From: an uncultured Helicobacteraceae bacterium
GTDB taxonomy: Bacteria; Campylobacterota; Campylobacteria; Campylobacterales; UBA6016
Assembly: GCA_937973585.1 (NCBI GenBank)
Contig: CALJKN010000052.1
Location: 1-9,623 of the forward strand
Direction of reading: 5' to 3'
Length of the DNA stretch: 9,623 bases
Shown here: positions 1-6,201 of the stretch, in pieces
Layout of the letters: each line of letters opens with the position of its first letter
Numbering within the stretch: position 1 is the first letter of the stretch
Notes under the pieces: generated by a model
Seen by the model: only the letters and a program-made list of their open reading frames with translations
Databases searched by the model: none
Told to the model about the DNA's origin: nothing
Translations under genes and position numbers: made by a program

Positions 1-8
1 AAGAATAT

Positions 9-14
9 TATAAT
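9..14 (+). promoter_or_regulatory. candidate -10 for the haem protein gene
   Basis: A TATAAT hexamer lies about 50 bases before the preferred start codon, which would place transcription start near position 20 and leave an A-rich leader of about 40 bases. The window begins too close to judge a -35, and there is no TG extension. An exact -10 is common by chance in AT-rich DNA, so this rests on position and motif only. Confidence 0.35.
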
Positions 15-61
15 CATAACTTAATCTACGATTAGTACAAATAATAATAAGGGGTATGGCT

Positions 62-595
62 ATGAAAAAATATATTGTTTCACTGGCGGTAGGGGCTGTT
101 ATATCGGCGTTTGGTGCCGACCAAAACTCATCAGAAAAACTAAAATCTGCTGCAGGTGATCTAAAAAAGATGCTGATGGGGGAACTAAAATCGAAAATTA
201 CCGAAGGTCCAGCCGTTGCAGTGGATTTTTGCTCTAAAAATGCACTAGAGATTACAAAAAAAGTTGCCGATAAAAACAGCGTGAATATAAAAAGGGTAAC
301 CGACAAAAATAGAAACCCGAAAAATACAATGGATGAGGGCGACAAAAAGGTTTTTGCAAAATTTGCGGAAGCCGTAAAACAAACCGGAAAACCGGGAGAT
401 GCCGTAATCGTAGTAGAAAACGGAGTTCAAAAATACTATGAACCGCTAGTTATAGGCGAGATGTGCGTAGTGTGCCATGGCAACAAAGAAAATATGGCAA
501 AAGCGACAAATGAGGCTATCGATACCGCATATCCAAAGGATCTTGCAAAAGGGTACAAAGCAGGCGATCTACGAGGTATGATAGTAGTCTGGTAA
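62..595 (+). CDS. exported mono-haem c-type protein, Tll0287-like (DUF3365) domain
   Basis: A protein of 177 residues when started at ATG 62. An in-frame ATG at 56 adds two residues, but the AAGGGG Shine-Dalgarno at 49-54 almost touches it and sits 7 bases before ATG 62, so 62 is preferred. Residues 1 to about 19 form a signal peptide (MKK, a hydrophobic stretch, then SAFGA before DQ). The rest is one soluble domain. Its Tll0287/DUF3365 hallmarks are an RNPKN block (about 84-88), a KYYEPLVIGEMC stretch leading into the haem c motif CVVCH (C135, C138, H139), and a C-terminal YPKDLAKGYKAGDLRG segment. In the family this domain binds haem covalently and occurs alone or as the sensor part of kinases and cyclases; here it is alone, so a periplasmic redox or ligand-binding role is likely. 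Attachment of haem would need the cytochrome c maturation system. No partner gene is adjacent. Domain identity is firm, cellular role unknown. Confidence 0.88.
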   Translation: MKKYIVSLAVGAVISAFGADQNSSEKLKSAAGDLKKMLMGELKSKITEGPAVAVDFCSKNALEITKKVADKNSVNIKRVTDKNRNPKNTMDEGDKKVFAKFAEAVKQTGKPGDAVIVVENGVQKYYEPLVIGEMCVVCHGNKENMAKATNEAIDTAYPKDLAKGYKAGDLRGMIVVW

Positions 596-602
596 TTTTT
601 TT

Positions 603-624
603 AGGGGTTTTTTGAAAAACCCCT
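603..624 (+). terminator. hairpin after the haem protein gene
   Basis: An inverted repeat lies 8 bases past the stop: AGGGGTTTTT (603-612) against AAAAACCCCT (615-624), in practice about 9 base pairs with a 4-base loop. A T-run precedes it but no U-run follows, so it is not a textbook intrinsic terminator. Its last base is shared with the -35 of the tRNA promoter. It probably separates the two transcription units. Confidence 0.5.
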
Positions 625-652
625 TGACAAGGTAAAAAAAATCGTATATAAT
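624..652 (+). promoter_or_regulatory. perfect-consensus sigma-70 promoter of the tRNA array
   Basis: TTGACA at 624-629 and TATAAT at 647-652 are separated by exactly 17 bases, matching the housekeeping consensus at all 12 positions with the ideal spacing. Transcription would start near 659-660, about 20 bases before tRNA-Asn. Such strength fits a stable-RNA operon. It stands out because the other candidate promoters in this window lack a recognisable -35. Confidence 0.85.
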
Positions 653-679
653 TACGGCTCCTTTTTAGGGAACAAATAT

Positions 680-754
680 TCCGGATTAGCTCAGCGGTAG
701 AGTAGTCGGCTGTTAACCGATTGGTCGTAGGTTCGAATCCTACATCCGGAGCCA
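680..754 (+). tRNA. tRNA-Asn (GTT)
   Basis: First member of the five-tRNA array. The acceptor stem TCCGGAT (680-686) pairs with ATCCGGA (744-750), followed by discriminator G and encoded CCA (752-754). The anticodon stem GTCGG/CCGAT (one G-T pair) holds the loop CTGTTAA with anticodon GTT at 712-714. The T arm carries GGTTCGAATCC. The cloverleaf is complete. It is separated from tRNA-Gly by 16 bases and is probably cut from a common precursor. Confidence 0.97.
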
Positions 755-770
755 TATATTTGGAGCACAT

Positions 771-845
771 GCGGGAGTAGCTCAGTGGTAGAGCACAACC
801 TTGCCAAGGTTGGGGCCGCGGGTTCGATCCCCGTCTCCCGCTCCA
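771..845 (+). tRNA. tRNA-Gly (GCC)
   Basis: Second member of the array. The acceptor stem GCGGGAG (771-777) pairs with CTCCCGC (835-841), followed by discriminator T and encoded CCA (843-845). The anticodon stem CAACC/GGTTG holds TTGCCAA with anticodon GCC at 803-805. The T arm GGGTTCGATCCCC is normal. No promoter is apparent in the 16-base gap before it. Confidence 0.97.
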
Positions 846-865
846 CTCGTCTTCAGATGTAGCAT

Positions 866-954
866 GCGAGTGTGGTGGAATAGGTAGACACAAGAGACTT
901 AAAATCTCTCGGACTTTTACGTCCGTGCCGGTTCGATTCCGGCCATTCGCACCA
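866..954 (+). tRNA. tRNA-Leu (TAA)
   Basis: Third member, a class II tRNA with a long variable arm (CGGACTTTTACGTCCG, about 910-925). The acceptor stem GCGAGTG (866-872) pairs with CATTCGC (944-950) with one G-T pair, followed by discriminator A and CCA (952-954). The anticodon stem AGAGA/TCTCT holds CTTAAAA with anticodon TAA at 900-902. It reads UUA and UUG leucine codons. Confidence 0.97.
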
Positions 955-993
955 CCCGTTTGATATTAAGTTCATTAAATACTTTTTATTGTC

Positions 994-1067
994 GGCGATA
1001 TAGCCAAGTGGTAAGGCAGGAGCCTGCAAAGCTCCCATCCCCGGTTCGAATCCGGGTGTCGCCTCCA
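994..1067 (+). tRNA. tRNA-Cys (GCA)
   Basis: Fourth member. The acceptor stem GGCGATA (994-1000) pairs with TGTCGCC (1057-1063) with one T-G pair, followed by discriminator T and encoded CCA (1065-1067). The anticodon stem GGAGC/GCTCC holds CTGCAAA with anticodon GCA at 1026-1028. The 39-base spacer before it is the longest in the array but shows no convincing promoter. Confidence 0.97.
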
Positions 1068-1087
1068 CATTTTTTTCTTTATGTCAC

Positions 1088-1178
1088 GGAGAGATGGCAG
1101 AGTGGTTGAATGCAACGGTCTTGAAAACCGTCGACGGTGATGAGCCGTTCGGGAGTTCGAATCTCCCTCTCTCCGCCA
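1088..1178 (+). tRNA. tRNA-Ser (TGA)
   Basis: Last member, class II, with a long variable arm (about 1131-1150, CGACGG..CCGTTCG). The acceptor stem GGAGAGA (1088-1094) pairs with TCTCTCC (1168-1174), followed by discriminator G and CCA (1176-1178). The anticodon stem ACGGT/ACCGT holds CTTGAAA with anticodon TGA at 1122-1124. No strong intrinsic terminator follows. The 3' ends of serine tRNAs are frequent targets of integrative elements, which bears on the repeat just downstream. Confidence 0.97.
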
Positions 1179-1229
1179 CCACCCTTTAAACCCCCATAAA
1201 TACAAGCTTCAAAAATCAAAAATCTTTAC

Positions 1230-1248
1230 TGTGCCATATAGTGTGCCA
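1230..1248 (+). repeat. paired TGTGCCA direct repeat downstream of tRNA-Ser
   Basis: TGTGCCA occurs at 1230-1236 and 1242-1248, 12 bases start to start, beginning 52 bases past the tRNA-Ser CCA. The repeat itself is seen directly. Short direct repeats next to a tRNA 3' end resemble arm-type sites for tyrosine recombinases, so an old integration site is one reading, but no integrase gene or duplicated tRNA end is present here. Chance is possible for a 7-base pair of repeats. Confidence 0.4.
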
Positions 1249-1341
1249 CTTTTTCTTTAGTCAGAACTGTACCCTGCCCTTCCTTTTGCTAAATACAAAT
1301 TTTAGATATATTACCCGTAACGTCAAATATGGGGGAGAGCT

Positions 1342-1590
1342 ATGCAGAATATATCGGCTATAAAAGATTTTTTGCTTTGGTCGGCGATTATTAACTATCT
1401 TGTTTTGGTTGTCTGGTTTTGTGCGTTTGTATTTTTAAACGACTTTTTGCGTAAATTGCACGGTAGATGGTTTGATTTGGAGCCTAAAACGTTTGATGCT
1501 TTGCATTACGCTGGGATGGCGATGTATAAGATACTTGTTTTGGTGTTTAACGTGGTTCCGTTTTTTGCTATTTGCCTAGCGGGGTTTTGA
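1342..1590 (+). CDS. small two-helix membrane protein, DUF6868-like
   Basis: An 82-residue protein whose ATG follows a strong purine-rich ribosome site (GGGGGAGAG, 1331-1338). It has a hydrophobic segment at about residues 10-33, a conserved-looking hydrophilic centre (LHGRWF at 39-44, FDALHYAGMAMYKI at 51-64) and a second hydrophobic segment at about 60-80. This pattern matches, from memory, small inner-membrane proteins grouped as DUF6868, whose function is unknown. Both neighbours are on separate transcription units: the tRNA array lies upstream and tex converges from the right 36 bases past the stop. The ribosome site, the membrane-protein composition and family resemblance argue for a real gene. 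No function is assigned. Confidence 0.78.
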   Translation: MQNISAIKDFLLWSAIINYLVLVVWFCAFVFLNDFLRKLHGRWFDLEPKTFDALHYAGMAMYKILVLVFNVVPFFAICLAGF

Positions 1591-1591
1591 A

Positions 1592-1618
1592 CCGACGGCA
1601 CAGCAAAAAGTGCGCCGG
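1592..1618. terminator. imperfect hairpin between convergent genes
   Basis: GCAC (1598-1601) pairs with GTGC (1610-1613) around an 8-base loop, extended by CCG (1592-1594) with CGG (1616-1618) across a small internal loop. It occupies the 36-base gap between two convergent stop codons and could serve both directions. There is no U-run beyond the stem, so the assignment rests mostly on location. Confidence 0.3.
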
Positions 1619-1626
1619 ATCTACCG

Positions 1627-3741
1627 TTAACTATCCAAAAGGGTTAATGATACTTTGCCTTTTTGTACGTCTACGTCGAGAACTTTGATATTTTTTAGTT
1701 CTTCGTTTACGCTCAGTATTTCGAGCGGGTGCGATATCCGTTTCACACTCATTTGCGAGATATGTATGAGGGCATCGTTTTTCAGGCCTATATCGACAAA
1801 AGCTCCAAAATCTACTATATTTCTGACTACTCCGGAGACTACGGAGCCGATATGTAGCTCTTTTATGTCTCTTATGTCGGAGCGAAAGACTATTCCGGAC
1901 AGCCCCTCTCTCGGGTCAAATCCTGGCTTTTTGAGTTCGTCTAAAATATCATGAAGCGTTTTTGAGCCAATTTCAAATCTACTTTGGATTTGTTCAAATG
2001 TCTTTTCGTCCAATGACCAAAGGTCGTAGTTTTTTAGGATATATGTGGCCACTTCGTAGTTTTCCGGATGTACTCCGGTGTTGTCGAGTATACTTTTGCC
2101 GTCTCTAATTCTAAAAAAACCTGCACACTGCTCATACGCTTTGGCTCCTAATCCTTTTACTTTTTGCAGTTCCTGTTTTGAGTAGAAAGCCCCTGCTTTC
2201 TCTCTATAATCCACAATGGCTTTGGCTAGTTTGGCCCCAATGCCCGATACATGTGCCAAAAGTGAATAGCTTGCGCTATTTGGATCTACGCCGACTCTGT
2301 TTACTAGGTCTTGCGTAGTATCGGTTAGTTTTTTCTCCAACAGCTTCTGGTCAACGTCGTGTTGATACTGTCCGATACCAAGCGACTTTGGATCTATCTT
2401 TACGAGTGCCGACATCGGGTCTCTGAGCCTTTGGGCTATAGATATCGCACCCCTTACGGTTACGTCCAGATTCGGATACTCCTCGCTTGCTACCTTTGAT
2501 GCCGAATACACCGATGCGCCGGCCTCCGATACCACCGTATACTCTATCTGTAGATTCTCGGTTTTATTGAATTTGCTAAAAAACTCCTGAGTCTCCCTGG
2601 AGGCCGTGCCGTTTCCTATTGCTACGGCTGTTATGCCGTGCTTTTGTATGAGCTCTTTGATGGTTTTTGCGGATGATGCGTAATCCTCTTGCGGTGGAGT
2701 TGGATATATGACCGCATGTTCTAAATATGTTCCGTGTTCATTGATAACGGCTAGTTTGCAACCGGTTCTAAAGGCCGGATCAACCCCTAGGATAACCCTT
2801 TTTGTGACTGGAGGCGACAGCAGAAGCTGAGAAAGATTTTTGCCGAATGTCTGAATTGCCTGAGCGTCCGCCCTCTCCTTTGTGATTGAGTGCACCTCCC
2901 TTTCGATCGACGGAAACAAAAGCCTCCTAAATCCGTCTATGTAACCCTCAAGTGCGATGGTGCTAATCTCGCTAGCCCCTCTTGGGATCCATTTTTTTGA
3001 GATAGCACTCTCAACCCTCTCCATATCTACAGAAATCTTGACGGAGAGCTGTTTTTCGGATACACCGCGCATAACGGCAAGATAGCGATGAGACGGAATG
3101 GAGGATATCCGCTCTTGCTTGCCTGCCAGTTTTTCATAGAGGCCACCCTCTTGCAAGCTTTTTGTCGCTTTTATCTCAAGTGTCCCATATCCCAGAAGCT
3201 GCCCTCTCCAATACTCCCTCTCCTTCGGGTCGTCGCTGTAGGTCTCTGCCAAAATATCTTGCGCCCCTCTAATGGCTTCGGCTCTGCTTTTTATCTCATT
3301 TGCGACAAAAGATTCTGCTTTTTGGTTTAGCTCATTGAGGCTTATCCTCATCTGTGACAATATCTTTGCCAGAGGCTCCAGACCTGCGGCTATTGCAGCC
3401 GAGGCTCTTGTATTTTTCTTCTCTTTAAAAGGTCTATAGATATCTTCTAGCGTTTGTAGAGTTTCGCATTTTTGCAGAGCAGCTTTTATCTCATCTGTCA
3501 TGAGCGCCCGTTCTTGTATAAGCTTGTAAACTTCTTCACGTCTTTCTAAAAATCTTTTTGTGTATAGATAAGCATCCTCAAACTCCCTTAGCTTCAAGTC
3601 TCCTATGTCGCCGGTTAGCTCTTTTCTGTATCTCGCTATGAATGGGATGGTGGAGCCGTCTTCCAGTAGCTTTAGGATATTTTCTACAAATTTTGGCGGT
3701 ATATCTGTTTTTTTGGATAGGATTTGCACTAAGTCGTTCAA
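1627..3741 (-). CDS. tex: Tex family RNA-binding transcription accessory protein
   Basis: A protein of 704 residues, near full length for the family (about 700-780, the longer ones having a basic tail missing here). The N-terminal Tex region contains IPFIARYRKELTG (about 32-44) and LEDIYRPFKEKKNTRA (about 98-113). A YqgF-like RNase H fold spans about 315-440 (VILGVDPAFRTGCKLA, then AIGNGTASRE and VSEAGASVYSAS). Helix-hairpin-helix repeats lie at about 490-555 (AHVSGIGAKLAKAIV, KVKGLGAKAYEQCAGFFRI), and a C-terminal S1 domain at about 630-702 (GSVVSGVVRNIVDFGAFVDIG). Tex proteins bind nucleic acid, mainly RNA through S1, and act with the transcription machinery in the cytoplasm. The start is TTG: an in-frame TAA lies two codons upstream, and MNDLVQIL aligns with the usual family N-terminus. 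A GTG at codon 5 is the only close alternative. The gene follows tRNA-Val on the same strand and may be partly transcribed by readthrough. Confidence 0.96.
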   Translation of the reverse strand: MNDLVQILSKKTDIPPKFVENILKLLEDGSTIPFIARYRKELTGDIGDLKLREFEDAYLYTKRFLERREEVYKLIQERALMTDEIKAALQKCETLQTLEDIYRPFKEKKNTRASAAIAAGLEPLAKILSQMRISLNELNQKAESFVANEIKSRAEAIRGAQDILAETYSDDPKEREYWRGQLLGYGTLEIKATKSLQEGGLYEKLAGKQERISSIPSHRYLAVMRGVSEKQLSVKISVDMERVESAISKKWIPRGASEISTIALEGYIDGFRRLLFPSIEREVHSITKERADAQAIQTFGKNLSQLLLSPPVTKRVILGVDPAFRTGCKLAVINEHGTYLEHAVIYPTPPQEDYASSAKTIKELIQKHGITAVAIGNGTASRETQEFFSKFNKTENLQIEYTVVSEAGASVYSASKVASEEYPNLDVTVRGAISIAQRLRDPMSALVKIDPKSLGIGQYQHDVDQKLLEKKLTDTTQDLVNRVGVDPNSASYSLLAHVSGIGAKLAKAIVDYREKAGAFYSKQELQKVKGLGAKAYEQCAGFFRIRDGKSILDNTGVHPENYEVATYILKNYDLWSLDEKTFEQIQSRFEIGSKTLHDILDELKKPGFDPREGLSGIVFRSDIRDIKELHIGSVVSGVVRNIVDFGAFVDIGLKNDALIHISQMSVKRISHPLEILSVNEELKNIKVLDVDVQKGKVSLTLLDS

Positions 3742-3787
3742 CTCTTACTCGCTGTCTTTGGATTTTTTGCTGATGTAATCGTATGGG

Positions 3788-3814
3788 TCTATATAAAAAA
3801 TTATTTGATGTCAA
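3788..3814 (-). promoter_or_regulatory. possible tex promoter
   Basis: On the minus strand TTGACA (plus positions 3809-3814) is followed after 15 bases by TATAGA (3788-3793) with a T-run just upstream. The spacing is two bases short of ideal, so strength is uncertain. Transcription would begin near 3781, about 40 bases before the TTG start. Readthrough from the tRNA-Val promoter is an alternative source of tex mRNA. Confidence 0.4.
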
Positions 3815-3843
3815 ATGACTCTGGAAGTATATAAAAGAGGATA

Positions 3844-3919
3844 TGGTGGCCCCGATTGGACTCGAACCAACGACCACTACCATGTCAAGGTAGTGCTCTA
3901 CCAACTGAGCTACGGGACC
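3844..3919 (-). tRNA. tRNA-Val (GAC)
   Basis: A complete 76-base cloverleaf on the minus strand. The acceptor stem GGTCCCG (3919-3913) pairs with CGGGGCC (3854-3848) with one T-G pair, followed by discriminator A and encoded CCA (3846-3844). The anticodon stem CTACC/GGTAG holds TTGACAT with anticodon GAC at plus positions 3886-3884. It is a lone tRNA lying 33 bases after lspA and 102 bases before tex, all on the same strand. It has its own extended -10 immediately upstream, so it need not depend on glmM-lspA transcription. Confidence 0.97.
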
Positions 3920-3934
3920 GAAAAAAGAAACGGG

Positions 3935-3943
3935 ATTATAGCA
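3935..3943 (-). promoter_or_regulatory. extended -10 promoter of tRNA-Val
   Basis: The minus strand reads TGCTATAAT, an exact extended -10, ending 15 bases before the tRNA 5' end, so transcription should start close to 3928. No -35 is visible; that position falls at the lspA stop codon and reads ACAAAA. The site allows tRNA-Val to be made independently of the cell-wall genes. Confidence 0.65.
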
Positions 3944-3952
3944 GGCTAAAGA

Positions 3953-4402
3953 TTATTTTTTGTTTAAAACAAGAGTCTTTAGTAGCAGTAAGCCCACCCC
4001 GACATCTATCAGGACATCCGCCAGATTGAATACCGCAAAGTTGAAACCGCAATGCCAGTATACATAATCAACTACGCCGCCGTGAACAAACCTGTCCACA
4101 ACGTTTGATATCCCGCTACCCAGTATGAGTCCGAGCTCCGTCCGGTATTCATATATGTATTTTTGAACGTAGACATAGTATAGGGCAAACGATATGAGGG
4201 CAATTTGGATATATTTTAGATACCCCTGTAAAAATGCAAACATACTAAATGCTACGCCGTCGTTTAGGACAAAGACTATAGAGAGGCATTTTGACTCCCA
4301 TCTGTAGCCGCCCAAAATCACCTGCTTTACTGCCTGATCGGCTATGATAGCGATCAATGCTACCGTCAAAAACGGCAAAAGTTTTTTAAGCGTTAAGGGC
4401 AT
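3953..4402 (-). CDS. lspA: lipoprotein signal peptidase (signal peptidase II)
   Basis: A 149-residue, four-helix inner-membrane aspartic protease that removes the signal peptide of diacylglyceryl-modified prolipoproteins. Family motifs appear in order: ADQAVK (D22), [10 protein letters not shown] (N47), [10 protein letters not shown] (95-104), GGVVDY with D112, and FNLADV with D129. D112 and D129 correspond to the catalytic aspartate pair. Hydrophobic segments lie at about 8-30, 60-80, 90-100 and 125-145. The usual GALGN of the third motif is GSGISN here, a mild variant that keeps N100. The ATG lies inside the 3' end of glmM (17-bp overlap, different frame), so translation is probably coupled to glmM. 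I recall the lspA-glmM pair beside rpsT-prfA in H. pylori. Confidence 0.96.
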   Translation of the reverse strand: MPLTLKKLLPFLTVALIAIIADQAVKQVILGGYRWESKCLSIVFVLNDGVAFSMFAFLQGYLKYIQIALISFALYYVYVQKYIYEYRTELGLILGSGISNVVDRFVHGGVVDYVYWHCGFNFAVFNLADVLIDVGVGLLLLKTLVLNKK

Positions 4403-5726
4403 TTCGTAAAAAATCCACAGTCTTATCTAGTTCTTTTGCCAATTGTGACTCTTTTCTTCCCTCTAGCAATACCCTTAGTTTGTTCTCTGTTCCGGAATAT
4501 CTAATTAAATGTCTAATATGTTTATCGTCAAGCTCTTTTAGAATTTGCGAGAAACCATCTATCTCTTCCAGAGGTTTTTTTGTTTTTACCGATATAGCCT
4601 CTTGCAGTTGAGGATATAGCTCAAACGGGTTTAGCGCAATGCTGGCCGGTTTGCCGGTAGCGAGGACGTATGCTATTGTCTGGAGCGCACTAGCTAGGCC
4701 GTCTCCTGTTTTTGCATAATCGCTAAATACGATATGCCCGCTTTGCTCCCCGCCGAAGTTTAGCCCCTCTCTTTGGAGCACCTCCAAAACGTATTTGTCC
4801 CCTACGTTGCATCTAAATAGATTTATCCCATTTGCCCCGAAATAATCCTCCATTGCTCCATTACTCATGACTGTCGCAACGGCAGATGATTTATTGAGTA
4901 GCCCTTGATTTTTTAGGTGCATAGCCAGGGCGGCAATTAGTTTATCGCCGTCTATGACGTTTCCTTTCTCATCTACGACTACTAATCTATCGGCATCGCC
5001 GTCTAGCGCAAAACCAATATCGGCTCTAAATTTTAGTACCTCTTCGGCAAGCTTCGAAGGGTGAAGGGCTCCGCATTTTTCATTTATATTAAATCCGTTC
5101 GGCTGATCGTTTATGACAATGAGGTCTGCGCCTAATTCCGAAAATATCGTCGGGGCTACTTTGTATGCAGCTCCATTGGCGGCATCTATGACTATTCTAA
5201 TCCCTTTTAGGGAGAGATTTTTCGGAAAAGAGTTTTTAATATGAACGATATATCTTCCGATTACGTCGTCAATTCTCTTGGATGAACCGATTTCCCTCTC
5301 TCTTTTTTGACTAAACTCTATAGCCTCATCATTCTGATAGAGCTCCTCAATCATCGCCTCAACGCTTGTGTTTAGCTTGTTCCCCTCGTTATCAAAAAAC
5401 TTTATTCCGTTGTCGTAATATGGATTATGGCTAGCACTAATCATAATTCCGGCATCACATCTCATATCTTCCGTCAAAAATGCTATCGCCGGAGTCGGCA
5501 TCGGCCCCACCTGAACACAGTCGTATCCGACGGCGGTTAGGCCTGCAACTATCGCATTTTCGAGCATATAACCGCTACGTCTGGTGTCTTTGCCTATTAG
5601 GATTTTGTTCGTTACCGATTGCTTCCTAAAATGTACCCCGGCAGCCATGGCGAGCTTGAGCGCTAGATTTACCGATAGCTCTTTCCCGGCCTTGCCTCTG
5701 ACTCCGTCGGTTCCGAAAAGTTTCAT
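4386..5726 (-). CDS. glmM: phosphoglucosamine mutase
   Basis: A 446-residue enzyme, the usual GlmM length. It interconverts glucosamine-6-phosphate and glucosamine-1-phosphate, the step feeding UDP-GlcNAc for peptidoglycan and lipopolysaccharide in the cytoplasm. The start is [11 protein letters not shown], as usual for GlmM. The active-site phosphoserine loop is ISASHNP with S99, the Mg-binding loop is LDGDADR (D242, D244, D246), the sugar-binding loop is GGEQSGH (325-331) and the phosphate-binding loop is RYSGTE (409-414 region). The serine loop and GEQSGH point to GlmM rather than a phosphomanno- or phosphoglucomutase. AAGGAA precedes the ATG by about 10 bases. It is first gene of the glmM-lspA unit and divergent from rpsT. 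All catalytic motifs are intact. Confidence 0.98.
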   Translation of the reverse strand: MKLFGTDGVRGKAGKELSVNLALKLAMAAGVHFRKQSVTNKILIGKDTRRSGYMLENAIVAGLTAVGYDCVQVGPMPTPAIAFLTEDMRCDAGIMISASHNPYYDNGIKFFDNEGNKLNTSVEAMIEELYQNDEAIEFSQKREREIGSSKRIDDVIGRYIVHIKNSFPKNLSLKGIRIVIDAANGAAYKVAPTIFSELGADLIVINDQPNGFNINEKCGALHPSKLAEEVLKFRADIGFALDGDADRLVVVDEKGNVIDGDKLIAALAMHLKNQGLLNKSSAVATVMSNGAMEDYFGANGINLFRCNVGDKYVLEVLQREGLNFGGEQSGHIVFSDYAKTGDGLASALQTIAYVLATGKPASIALNPFELYPQLQEAISVKTKKPLEEIDGFSQILKELDDKHIRHLIRYSGTENKLRVLLEGRKESQLAKELDKTVDFLRNALNA

Positions 5727-5768
5727 ATTTTTAGTTTCCTTTGAGGGGATTTGCTTTTTAGGGGGGCG

Positions 5769-5777
5769 ATTATATCA
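5769..5777 (-). promoter_or_regulatory. extended -10 promoter of glmM-lspA
   Basis: The minus strand reads TGATATAAT about 43 bases before the glmM ATG, giving a leader of about 35 bases with an AAGGAA ribosome site. No -35 match occurs 17 bases upstream (AATCGG). It lies back to back with the rpsT -10, the two being 36 bases apart, so the two polymerases may interfere with each other. Confidence 0.6.
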
Positions 5778-5813
5778 TAAGTAAAGTTACTCCGATTTGA
5801 TTAAAAGATTTTT

Positions 5814-5819
5814 TATAAT
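5814..5819 (+). promoter_or_regulatory. -10 promoter element of rpsT
   Basis: TATAAT preceded by a run of six T and an A-rich stretch, the arrangement known for Campylobacterota sigma-70 promoters, which lack a -35. There is no TG extension. Start would be near 5826, giving an A/T-rich leader of about 60 bases before the rpsT ATG. Confidence 0.55.
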
Positions 5820-5884
5820 CATTGCGGTAAAATTGCGAAAATTTTTTTCAGAAATATTTTACATACAAAAAGGAATACAAAAAA

Positions 5885-6154
5885 ATGGCAAACCATAAAT
5901 CAGCCGAGAAAAGAATCAGACAGACGGAGAAAAAAACCGAAAGAAATAGGTTTTACAGAACAAGACTAAAAAACATCGTAAAAGACGTTAAAACTGCAGT
6001 AGCAAAAAAAGATGCATCGGTAGCTGATGCTGCATTTGTGGAGGCAAACAAAGAGCTTCACAAATTTGTTTCAAAAGGGTTTTTGAAAAAAAATACAGCC
6101 GCTAGAAAAGTTAGCAGACTTGCAAAATTGGTAAACACTCTAAAAGCCGCATAA
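5885..6154 (+). CDS. rpsT: 30S ribosomal protein S20
   Basis: An 89-residue, very basic, helical protein that binds 16S rRNA in the small ribosomal subunit and is needed for its assembly. The start [22 protein letters not shown] is typical of S20, and the C-terminal half has the usual [21 protein letters not shown] signature. Length matches the family (about 85-90). An AAGGA ribosome site lies about 10 bases before the ATG. A stem-loop follows before prfA. It is divergent from glmM. Confidence 0.99.
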   Translation: MANHKSAEKRIRQTEKKTERNRFYRTRLKNIVKDVKTAVAKKDASVADAAFVEANKELHKFVSKGFLKKNTAARKVSRLAKLVNTLKAA

Positions 6155-6201
6155 CCAAAAAACAAAACTTCTCATACGCAAATTATAAATAAACTTCCCC
6201 G

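Noticed and set aside
516..1205. Three overlapping minus-strand open frames of 71-125 residues with GFEPG, SNSRTA and PDSNRG repeats
   Set aside because: They are antisense to the five tRNA genes. The GFEP and NRG-like repeats are the usual artefact of translating tRNA T-arm sequences backwards.
1655..1954. 99-residue plus-strand frame over the 3' end of tex
   Set aside because: Antisense to the S1 domain of tex, low-complexity serine/phenylalanine composition and no ribosome site; the same applies to the 80-residue frame at 3088-3330.
3578..3904. 108-residue minus-strand frame starting MVEHYLDMVVVVGSSPIGAT
   Set aside because: It begins inside tRNA-Val and continues out of frame over the start of tex. 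It has no ribosome site and no family features.
6184..6189. TATAAA upstream of the rpsT-prfA hairpin as a prfA promoter
   Set aside because: It lies before the terminator stem, has no TG extension or -35, and is readily expected by chance in AT-rich spacer DNA. prfA could simply be read through from rpsT.
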